This document shows, piece by piece, positions 21,195 to 28,376 of a stretch of 38,237 nucleotides of DNA. Source of the DNA: Anaerolinea sp. (GTDB lineage: Bacteria > Chloroflexota > Anaerolineae > Aggregatilineales > UBA2796); assembly GCA_014879835.1 (NCBI GenBank), contig JACSRJ010000219.1:1-38237 (forward strand), given 5' to 3'. Both the position numbers and the translations under genes were made by a program. The notes under the pieces are model-generated. The model made no database searches, was not told where the DNA came from, and saw only the letters and a program-made list of their open reading frames with translations. Each line of letters opens with the position of its first letter. The first letter of the stretch is position 1.

Positions 21195-23468
21195 ATGAGC
21201 GCTCTTAAACGCTGTCTTGTTTGGTTGATCGCATTGATCGTTGGCTGCATGTTGGTGGGTTTGCCTCTGCCAAAGGTGGTTCGTGCGCAGGGGGCAGACT
21301 TTGACCCCGACCTTACCCGGCGCGCTACCGTCCAGATCATGCAGGTGTTCACCAATGCGTTAGGGCGGACGGTGATCACCTGTCTGGGATCAGGGACGCT
21401 GGTGAGCGCTGACGGGCTGATCCTGACCAATGCCCATATCGCCCTGCCCATCGGCGGCTGTCAATCGGATCGGCTGATTGTGGCCCTCACCCTGCGCCTT
21501 GAGGAAGCGCCTGTGCCCACCTACTATGCCGAGGTGGTCAATTACAACATCGGCTGGAATCTGGCCGTGCTGCGCATCACCGATACCATCGACGATCTGC
21601 CCGTGAACCGAGAAGCGCTCAGCCTGCCTTTTGTGGAACTGGGCAGTTCGGAGGAGGTGCGCCTTGACAGCACCCTTAGTTTTGTGGGATACGCTGCGCC
21701 GGAACGAGACCCCGCCGCGGACAGTGTGAGTCAGGTCATCAGAGGTACGGTGAGCGGCTTCACTGCGGAGGCCCGGGTGGGGGATCGAGCGTGGATTAAA
21801 ACGCGGGCCGCTATTCCCGGAACCATGTCCGGCGGGGGGGCTTACGATCTCGAAGGGCGTCTGGTTGGGGTACCCACGGTGGAGCCGGTGAGCAGCGGAG
21901 GCACAGGTAGTGAGCAGCCAGAGTGCCGACGCATCCAAGACTCCAACGGTGATGGACGGGTCGATGATAGGGATGTGTGCATCCCAGAGAGCGGCTTTGT
22001 GAATGCCATTCGCCCCTCACGGTTGGCCCGAAGCCTGATTTTGGCTGCTCGTTTGGGGATCAGAGCCACTGCCCAACAGGAGACCGCCTTAAACCTACGG
22101 ACACGAGGTACTCCTACCTTCAGTCGCTTGCTTTTTTCGACCGGGGTTGATCCCTCTGGGATGCCTACCAGTGTGATCCGGTCTGTGCCCACGGGAATCA
22201 CCCGACTGTACCTCTTTTTTGACTACTCCCAAATGTCCGATGGCATGATTTACGAGCTTCGGGTGCTGCGTGATGGACTCCTTGACCCCACCTTTAGCCT
22301 TGCCCCTTCCACATGGAGTGGAGGCGAATCGGGTTTGTGGTATATCGGCAGCGCCGCACAGGTATACCCTAACGGTGAATACGAATACATCTTGTTTATT
22401 GAAGGGGTGCGGGTGGCCAATGCTTCGATCATCGTTGGGGGGTCTGCCAGTGCCGGGGCCGAGTTCTCTAACATCATTTTTGGGGTTCTCAGCCTCGAAA
22501 ACACCCTTGTGAGTGCAGGCAATGTGCTGCCCGTAAGCGCCACCATCAACGCCGAGTTTGCCTTCAACAACCTCAGTGAAGGCCAAGTGTGGCGGCAGGT
22601 GTGGTACTACGATGGTGTTCCCCTTGCAGGCGTTGAAGGCACATGGACAGGCGGCAGCAACGGCAAATACTCGGTGAACGCCAGTGGTACGGCCGAAAAT
22701 CCCCTGCAACCGGGGCGCTACCGTCTGGAGTTGTACATCGGCGACAATCTGAGCGCGACTTCTGATTTCGTGATGGCTGGCGGGCAGGTGGCTTATGATG
22801 CCGAAATCTTTAGCAACCTGACCTTCGCCTCAGAGATGGCACAGGAGCCGGGCGGGATCATTGGGGTCACCTTTCCTGAAAACCTGATCGATCTATATGC
22901 GGTCTTTAGCTGGCGCGATATTGTGACCAACACCCCCATCACATGGCGCTGGAGTGTTGATGACAACCTGCTCTTTGAGGTCACTCAGCCATGGCTAGGC
23001 GACCTGAGCGGCAGCAGCGCGTGGCTTCGGCTTTCCGTACCGGGCGGGGTGCTGCCTTCAGGCACTTATAAGATTGAACTGCTGATCGGCACGGCAGTAG
23101 AAGCAACCGCGAGCGCACGGGTTGGTTTGGGACAGCTTCCGGTGGAGATTTTTACGGTCTCCGAAGGGGTTGCTTTTCGGGGACGGTTGATCGACGCGGA
23201 GACCAAAGAAGGGGTACGGGGTGCAGCGGTGATCATCCTCAAACCGGACTTTGATGTGCGTGACTTCACATGGCAGTCGATTGAGGTGTATGATCTCACC
23301 TTCACCGATTCAGAGGGGCATTTTTTGCTGCCTAAGCGGCTCACACGGGATGAGTTTTACAGCGTGATCGTGATCGCCAAAGGCTATCTGCCCCTCTCCA
23401 CCGACGGTTTGGAGGTCAAAGCGACCGATACTGTCATCGAAGTCAGTTGGGAATTGAGTCGGGACTAA
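21195..23468 (+). CDS. Secreted trypsin-like serine protease homologue with altered triad and C-terminal Ig/carboxypeptidase-regulatory domains
   Basis: A 757-residue protein with a signal peptide (about 1-31, cleavage VRA-QG). The trypsin-2/HtrA-like domain (about 42-230) has ILTNAH (H81) and MSGGG (S212). However, the Asp expected immediately before LAVL is Asn (GWNLAVLRI, N122; codon AAT). An EF-hand/dockerin-like calcium loop DSNGDGRVDDRD (249-260) lies between cysteines C244 and C262. Several beta-sandwich segments follow (about 310-650), then a carboxypeptidase-regulatory-like domain (FRGRLIDAETKEGVRGAAVII, about 665-750). It is probably extracellular. With His-Asn-Ser it may be slow or inactive; activity cannot be judged from sequence. 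The gap to rsmG is 16 bases. Confidence 0.85.
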   Translation: MSALKRCLVWLIALIVGCMLVGLPLPKVVRAQGADFDPDLTRRATVQIMQVFTNALGRTVITCLGSGTLVSADGLILTNAHIALPIGGCQSDRLIVALTLRLEEAPVPTYYAEVVNYNIGWNLAVLRITDTIDDLPVNREALSLPFVELGSSEEVRLDSTLSFVGYAAPERDPAADSVSQVIRGTVSGFTAEARVGDRAWIKTRAAIPGTMSGGGAYDLEGRLVGVPTVEPVSSGGTGSEQPECRRIQDSNGDGRVDDRDVCIPESGFVNAIRPSRLARSLILAARLGIRATAQQETALNLRTRGTPTFSRLLFSTGVDPSGMPTSVIRSVPTGITRLYLFFDYSQMSDGMIYELRVLRDGLLDPTFSLAPSTWSGGESGLWYIGSAAQVYPNGEYEYILFIEGVRVANASIIVGGSASAGAEFSNIIFGVLSLENTLVSAGNVLPVSATINAEFAFNNLSEGQVWRQVWYYDGVPLAGVEGTWTGGSNGKYSVNASGTAENPLQPGRYRLELYIGDNLSATSDFVMAGGQVAYDAEIFSNLTFASEMAQEPGGIIGVTFPENLIDLYAVFSWRDIVTNTPITWRWSVDDNLLFEVTQPWLGDLSGSSAWLRLSVPGGVLPSGTYKIELLIGTAVEATASARVGLGQLPVEIFTVSEGVAFRGRLIDAETKEGVRGAAVIILKPDFDVRDFTWQSIEVYDLTFTDSEGHFLLPKRLTRDEFYSVIVIAKGYLPLSTDGLEVKATDTVIEVSWELSRD

Positions 23469-23482
23469 CGGATGATCGGATC

Positions 23483-24436
23483 ATGACTAAAACCCCGCGT
23501 GCGCTGCTCATCTTTCTGGACGGAATCGGCTTGGGGGTGGATGATCCCACCCTGAACCCCTTCGCCGCAGCCCATACCCCTACCCTGTGGGCTTTGGCTG
23601 GCGGTCAGAAGTGGCTTCGTGAGGCCGTGCCTGTGGAAACTGAACGATCCCTGTTCATTCCTACCGATCCTCGTTTAGGGCTGCCGGGCCGCCCTCAGAG
23701 CGCTACTGGGCAGGCGACCATCATCACCGGACGTAATGTACCTGCGGAGATCGGGGAGCATTACGGGCCTTACCCCACCGCTCGCATCCGGGAAATTGTT
23801 GATGAGAGCAGTCTCTTTAAGCGGCTGGCCGCACGGGGACGGCGGGTGGGATATTTGGCCGCCTATCCACCGGGGCTGCACGCCGCCATAGCACGGGGCA
23901 AACGCTTACGGACGTCGCTCCAACACGCCGCTTTTGTGGGTGGCGCGCCACTGGGCACGGTGGAGGATATGTATGCGGGGCGCGCCCTTAGCGCCGACTT
24001 CACCGGGCAGGGCTGGCGTGATGTGTTGGGGATCAGCGACATGCCCATCCTGACCCCGCACGAAAGCGGCGCACGGTTGGCCGCGCTGGCTAAACAATAT
24101 GATTTTTCGCTTTTTTCCACATGGATCACCGATGAGATCGGGCATCGCGGCCCGTTGGAGCGGGGAATTGCCATCCTCGAAAGTTTTGATCAGGTGATGA
24201 GCGGGCTGCTGGAAACATGGCGTGATGAGGACGGTCTGATCGTCCTCACCAGCGATCACGGCAACATGGAAGATGTATCCATCCGCCAGCATACAGAAAA
24301 CAATGTGCCCACCCTCGTGATCGGTCAGGGCAGGCACATGTTTAAGGGGGTGGTCAAGGACCTTACCGACCTTGCGCCCCGTATTGATCTACTCCTTGGT
24401 GGGGCTAACGAGAACGCTTCTGCCCCTCCGTTGTGA
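23483..24436 (+). CDS. iPGM/alkaline-phosphatase superfamily metalloenzyme
   Basis: About 317 residues of the 2,3-bisphosphoglycerate-independent phosphoglycerate mutase/phosphopentomutase superfamily. Metal ligands and the nucleophile are visible: D13 in FLDGIG, a Ser/Thr nucleophile in QSATGQ (73-77), ITDEIGH (D217, H221), SDHGNMED (D258, H259) and H270 in HTENNVP. At 317 residues it is shorter than true iPGM (about 510), lacking most of the transferase insertion, so it is a phosphatase or mutase of unknown substrate. I start at the ATG at 23483, 14 bases after the protease stop, because an upstream in-frame start would lie inside that gene. Its last 32 bases overlap the end of the convergent SecD-like gene. 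Confidence 0.85.
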   Translation: MTKTPRALLIFLDGIGLGVDDPTLNPFAAAHTPTLWALAGGQKWLREAVPVETERSLFIPTDPRLGLPGRPQSATGQATIITGRNVPAEIGEHYGPYPTARIREIVDESSLFKRLAARGRRVGYLAAYPPGLHAAIARGKRLRTSLQHAAFVGGAPLGTVEDMYAGRALSADFTGQGWRDVLGISDMPILTPHESGARLAALAKQYDFSLFSTWITDEIGHRGPLERGIAILESFDQVMSGLLETWRDEDGLIVLTSDHGNMEDVSIRQHTENNVPTLVIGQGRHMFKGVVKDLTDLAPRIDLLLGGANENASAPPL

Positions 24437-25169
24437 GAATGACCTGTCCGGGTGTTAGCCGCTCTGCGGTGCAGCCCTCCGGGATGGAACCATCCACCAG
24501 TTCCAATAGCCCCGGACGCACCAGTGCCGGGATGACCACTTCTGGGGAGAACCCACCGGGCAGATCAAGGCTGATCTGATGGCTGCCCACCCCAAAAACC
24601 AGCACCCCTGAGACCTCTAATAAACTTAAGCGCCGATCCACAATGGCGATCACCTGCCCCAAAACCCCTGCTTCAATCGACTCTGGCAAGCTAAAACCCA
24701 ACCGGGTGCCCCGCCCTGAAACCCTAATGGAGTCATAACTCAAGGGCACGGGCAGTGGTTCCGTACTGATGATGGCTGCGATCTCTTTGGCCTCTGCTGC
24801 GCTGAAGTTGCCACTGAGGACGATCACGTCTTCAAGGCGGGCCTGAACGATAGGCGCAATCTGCACCACCCCGTCAAGAGTCACTGCGATCACCTGCCCT
24901 TGATGGGTCTCAGTAAACTCGCTAAAGGCGCGGGTGATCTCGTCTTTGACCAGTTCGATCCGCACTTCCCAATTGCCGAGGCTTCCTATCTGCGGGTAGG
25001 CCTTCAGGATCGAAGCATTGGTAAGTAGGCTGATAAATGGCTCGTTGGTGCAGGGATTGAGGATCGGCGCCTGAGCGGCCGTGGGTGAAACAGGCAGCCC
25101 TGCTCCCCAGAACATCACCAGCAGCACCCCCAACCGGACGAAAAAGGCTTTAAGAGATGCCAAGTCCAT
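24405..25169 (-). CDS. Secreted SecD-P1-like protein with permuted segment order
   Basis: 254 residues from the ATG at 25169. A signal peptide (about 1-33) is followed by a segment like the end of the SecD first periplasmic domain: VIAVTLDGVVQIAPIV ... LSGNFSAAEAKEIAAII ... LPVPL (about 93-143). Next comes LGFSLPESIEAGVLG (157-171), resembling the sequence that follows that domain in SecD. Then comes a segment like the start of the SecD P1 domain: VIAIVDRRLSLLEVSG ... HQISLDLPGG ... LLELVDG (173-227). In SecD the RRVxxLGV...LPG block comes first, so the order here is reversed. No RND membrane helices follow. It starts 10 bases after the RlmD stop and is the last gene of the operon. C40 and C233 could pair outside the cell. 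Confidence 0.75.
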   Translation of the reverse strand: MDLASLKAFFVRLGVLLVMFWGAGLPVSPTAAQAPILNPCTNEPFISLLTNASILKAYPQIGSLGNWEVRIELVKDEITRAFSEFTETHQGQVIAVTLDGVVQIAPIVQARLEDVIVLSGNFSAAEAKEIAAIISTEPLPVPLSYDSIRVSGRGTRLGFSLPESIEAGVLGQVIAIVDRRLSLLEVSGVLVFGVGSHQISLDLPGGFSPEVVIPALVRPGLLELVDGSIPEGCTAERLTPGQVILTTEGQKRSR

Positions 25170-25179
25170 TACCTTTGCC

Positions 25180-26421
25180 TCACTTCTGAAACAGCGCCAC
25201 CGATTCAATGTGATAGGTCTGGGGGAACATATCCACGGGCTGCACCTCGATCAGGTTGTAACCGTGGCCGCTGAGGCGTTTGGCATCCCGTGCTAGAGTC
25301 GCCGGATCGCACGAAACATATACGATCCGCGAAGGGGCACAGGCGACCAAGCCATCAAGAGCCACCCCTTCCATCCCAGAGCGCGGCGGATCAACAATGG
25401 CCGCATCAAAGCGTTCATCCAGCGATTCAAGGACTTCCTCTACCGGGCCTTCAACCAAATCAACGTTGTCATAAGGGGTGAGGTTGTGATCGGCATCATC
25501 CACGGCCGGTTCAAAACTCTCAACGGCAGTCACCAAGGACGCCCGTTCGGCAAGGAAGGCAGTGAACAGCCCTACCCCACTATACAGATCAAGGACACGC
25601 TCATGGCCCTTGAGATCAAGGCGGGCGAGGGCAAGCTCTACCAGTGCCGCCGCTTGCGGCAGGTTCACCTGAAAGAAACTACCGGCCGTCACCCGGAAAG
25701 TTTTTTGATGCACGGTGTAATGCACATTCCCCACCCCGATCAGGGCTTCGGGGAACTCATCCGCGCTCAGGAAACTTACCGAGGCAGGCACTTCCAATTC
25801 AATAAAGGGCAGTTCGTCGTCGCGGGTGGAAAGGGCGATCAGCCGATCTTCGGGGTCGCTGCCCACCTGAAAGCGTACCCGATCAAGGTTGGGTTTGGTC
25901 TCCAGATCGATCTGGAAGGACTCAAACAAATCGAGCAGTTCGGGGCGCATGATGTGGCATTCATCAATGGGCAGGATGGTCTGATCATCAGTGCCCACAA
26001 AACCTAAACGTCCGTCCGGGCTGACGTGCAGGGTAATGTGCGAACGGTATTCCCACTCCTGCGGGCTGGCGAGGGTCGGATGTACCAGTGGGGTCTCGAT
26101 CTTGCCGATGCGGGTCAATTGATCGATCACGATCTGGCGCTTGAAGGCCAATTGGGCGGTGTAATCCATGTGCTGCCAGTGGCAGCCGCCGCAGCGTTTG
26201 GGTCCAAAGTGGGGACAGCGCGGGTAAATCCGGGACTCAGCCGGTTCAAGCAGGGTCAGCCCCTCCGCATAGGCAAAGCGCCCCTTGTCCTGCACGATTC
26301 GGGCGGTGATCCGTTCACCGGGGAGGGCATATGGGACAAAGATCGCCCGTCCTTCGTGCCGGCCAATGGCACTGCCCCCGTGTGCCATTGCGGTCAGTTC
26401 GAGTTCAAATGGTTCGTTCAT
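25180..26421 (-). CDS. rlmD: 23S rRNA (uracil-C5)-methyltransferase, RlmD/TrmA family
   Basis: 413 residues. A TRAM domain (about 1-60) precedes the 4Fe-4S cysteines C69, C77, C80 and C155 (CPHFGPKRCGGC ... DECHI). The SAM-binding Rossmann domain reads DLYSGVGLFTAFLA (278-291). The catalytic end has DPPRSG (344-349) and nucleophile C371 in VSCDPATLARD. The family methylates C5 of a uridine in 23S rRNA (RlmD/RlmCD type) or tRNA. The cluster and TRAM domain favour rRNA, but the exact site is not determined. It lies 18 bases after the coiled-coil gene and 10 bases before the SecD-like gene. Confidence 0.93.
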   Translation of the reverse strand: MNEPFELELTAMAHGGSAIGRHEGRAIFVPYALPGERITARIVQDKGRFAYAEGLTLLEPAESRIYPRCPHFGPKRCGGCHWQHMDYTAQLAFKRQIVIDQLTRIGKIETPLVHPTLASPQEWEYRSHITLHVSPDGRLGFVGTDDQTILPIDECHIMRPELLDLFESFQIDLETKPNLDRVRFQVGSDPEDRLIALSTRDDELPFIELEVPASVSFLSADEFPEALIGVGNVHYTVHQKTFRVTAGSFFQVNLPQAAALVELALARLDLKGHERVLDLYSGVGLFTAFLAERASLVTAVESFEPAVDDADHNLTPYDNVDLVEGPVEEVLESLDERFDAAIVDPPRSGMEGVALDGLVACAPSRIVYVSCDPATLARDAKRLSGHGYNLIEVQPVDMFPQTYHIESVALFQK

Positions 26422-26439
26422 GCCTAAACCTCAGTTCTC

Positions 26440-27078
26440 CTACCCTGACCCCAAAGCACGGCGGCGGTTCATCACATACCGGGCAAGTTCAAAATCCAGC
26501 GCCTTATCATCGATCACCTGAAGCAGGGATTGGGCTAATTTGTCGGGCAGGGCGCGGCGGCGATTGAGTGATACCCGTTCCAGCATCACGAAGTAACGTG
26601 TGAGCCGGGTCAACCCTTGATCAAGGTAATGGGTAGCCAGCGGGTTCAGGCTGCCATCGTTGGCGAGGGCGCGGGCTTCATCTAGGTTGCTCAACAGCCC
26701 TTCCACCCGATTGATCAGTTCCATCGCAACCAAATGAAACGCTCGAATCTCTCGATCCAGCAGATCACGCTGGGGACGAAAGCGGGTGGCCAGACGCAGC
26801 AGCTCGTATGCTTGCCGATCTTCACCGCGCTCGATGGCTGCTTCCATGCGCTCCTGTAGACCATCCAATTGAGCTTGAACCCGGTTCAGATGCTCGGTCA
26901 GATCCGTCTCGTAGGCAGCAGCTTGTTCGGCATGTTTACACAGCACTTCAACCCGCGCTTCAAAACCCGATAGTGCAGGCACATCCGGGGCAGGGGCAGA
27001 AGGGACAGGCGTTGGGGCGGAATCGTCCACCCGATCCCCGCCTACGGCGCGGCGTAGTGCTTGAAAAAGTCGATTCAA
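26440..27078 (-). CDS. Hypothetical helical, coiled-coil protein
   Basis: 212 residues with a Pro/Ala-rich linker (about 17-38) and then almost continuous alpha helix (about 40-210), with heptad-like stretches such as LTEHLNRVQAQLDGLQERME and a basic C-terminus (NRRRALGSG). No membrane helix or known motif is seen. The start is a TTG at 27078 overlapping the aroA stop (TTGA), supported by GAGGG nine bases upstream; no ATG occurs before residue 78. Tight coupling to aroA upstream and rlmD downstream shows operon membership, but no function can be inferred from it. Confidence 0.65.
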   Translation of the reverse strand: MNRLFQALRRAVGGDRVDDSAPTPVPSAPAPDVPALSGFEARVEVLCKHAEQAAAYETDLTEHLNRVQAQLDGLQERMEAAIERGEDRQAYELLRLATRFRPQRDLLDREIRAFHLVAMELINRVEGLLSNLDEARALANDGSLNPLATHYLDQGLTRLTRYFVMLERVSLNRRRALPDKLAQSLLQVIDDKALDFELARYVMNRRRALGSG

Positions 27079-28376
27079 CGATACAAACCCTCAAATCGCT
27101 CAAAAAAGTCTGGGAAGGTCTTGGCGGTGCAGCCGGGGTTGAGGATGGTTACGCCGGGGGAAGCCAACCCGGTCACGCTGAAGGCCATGGCCATTCGGTG
27201 ATCGTCGTAGGTCTCGATGGCCGCAGGTCGAAGGGTCGAAGGGTAAATGGTCATGCCCTCAGCACTCTCCTCCACCTGTGCCCCTAAGCGGCGCAGTTCG
27301 GTCACCACTGCATTGATCCGGTCGGTCTCCTTGTGGCGGATGTGCCCGATATTGCGGATGTTCACGGGTGAGTCGGCAAAAGGTGCAATGGCCGCGAGGG
27401 TCTGGGCCGTGTCCGAGATGGCGTTCATGTCCACATCCACCCCACGCAGTTTGCCAGTACCCCGCACTTCGATGTAGTCGCTGGTTTTGGTAACCTCACA
27501 ACCCATCTGGGCCAGCACATCCACAAAAGCCACGTCCCCTTGCAGCGATTCGGCCGGGAGGTGTGGAACCCGCACCTTTCCGCCCGTAACCGCGGCCGCT
27601 GCAAAAAAATAGGTCGCATTGGAGGCGTCCGGCTCGATCCAGTAGCGCTGAGCGCAGTATTTCTGCCCCACCGGGATCAAATACTTCCGATAATGTGCCT
27701 TATCGGGAACTATTCCGAAATCCGCCATCATCCGCAGCGTCATCTCGATGTAAGGCAGGGAAACCAACGTCCCCGTGAGTTGTATCTCCACCGTTTCTGC
27801 GGCGTAAGGCACCGCCATAAGCAGTCCTGTTAAGTATTGACTGCTGGCGGCTGCATCTAGTTCGGTTTGCCCACCCCGCAGCCCGGCTGCGTGGACGGTC
27901 AGGGGGAAGCACTCCGGTTCCCCTTCAAAGCTGAAGCGTGCCCCAAGAAGACGCAGTGAAGCCAGCAGCGGCCCAATTGGGCGCTGGCGCATCCGAGGCA
28001 CACCATCAAAGCGATAGGTGCCCTGCCCCAAACAGGCGGCTGCGACCAAAAAACGGGCCGTTGTACCTGAATTTCCCACAAATAGATCGGCTTCTGCAAC
28101 GGGGAAGCGCCCACCCTTGCCCTGAACGCGCATCTGCGCTTGGGTTGAATCGCTTTCCACTTCGATCCCTAAATGACGCAAACATTCACTGAACCAGTGC
28201 GAATCCTCGCTGAATAGGGCATTTTCCAGCACAGACTCGCCATCCGCAAGGGCCGCTAAAAGCAGCGCCCGGTTGGTGATCGACTTGGAACCGGGCACTT
28301 GAATCACGGCCTCAACCGGGCGAGGCGCTGGTTTAATCTCAATCTGAGTCGGTGAGGTAGAAGTCACTGGGATCAT
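27075..28376 (-). CDS. aroA: 3-phosphoshikimate 1-carboxyvinyltransferase (EPSP synthase)
   Basis: 433 residues covering the whole enzyme. Motifs include PGSKSITNRALLLAALADG near the N-terminus (substrate-binding Lys-Ser-x-x-x-Arg), GNSGTTARFL, RMRQRPIGPLL and the C-terminal DDHRMAMAFS. It joins shikimate-3-phosphate and phosphoenolpyruvate in the shikimate pathway to aromatic amino acids. I use the ATG at 28376, which overlaps the CHAT gene stop by one base (TGATG), with GGAG just upstream; a GTG at 28379 is an alternative. It is the only shikimate-pathway gene here, sitting in an otherwise non-metabolic operon. Confidence 0.97.
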   Translation of the reverse strand: MIPVTSTSPTQIEIKPAPRPVEAVIQVPGSKSITNRALLLAALADGESVLENALFSEDSHWFSECLRHLGIEVESDSTQAQMRVQGKGGRFPVAEADLFVGNSGTTARFLVAAACLGQGTYRFDGVPRMRQRPIGPLLASLRLLGARFSFEGEPECFPLTVHAAGLRGGQTELDAAASSQYLTGLLMAVPYAAETVEIQLTGTLVSLPYIEMTLRMMADFGIVPDKAHYRKYLIPVGQKYCAQRYWIEPDASNATYFFAAAAVTGGKVRVPHLPAESLQGDVAFVDVLAQMGCEVTKTSDYIEVRGTGKLRGVDVDMNAISDTAQTLAAIAPFADSPVNIRNIGHIRHKETDRINAVVTELRRLGAQVEESAEGMTIYPSTLRPAAIETYDDHRMAMAFSVTGLASPGVTILNPGCTAKTFPDFFERFEGLYR

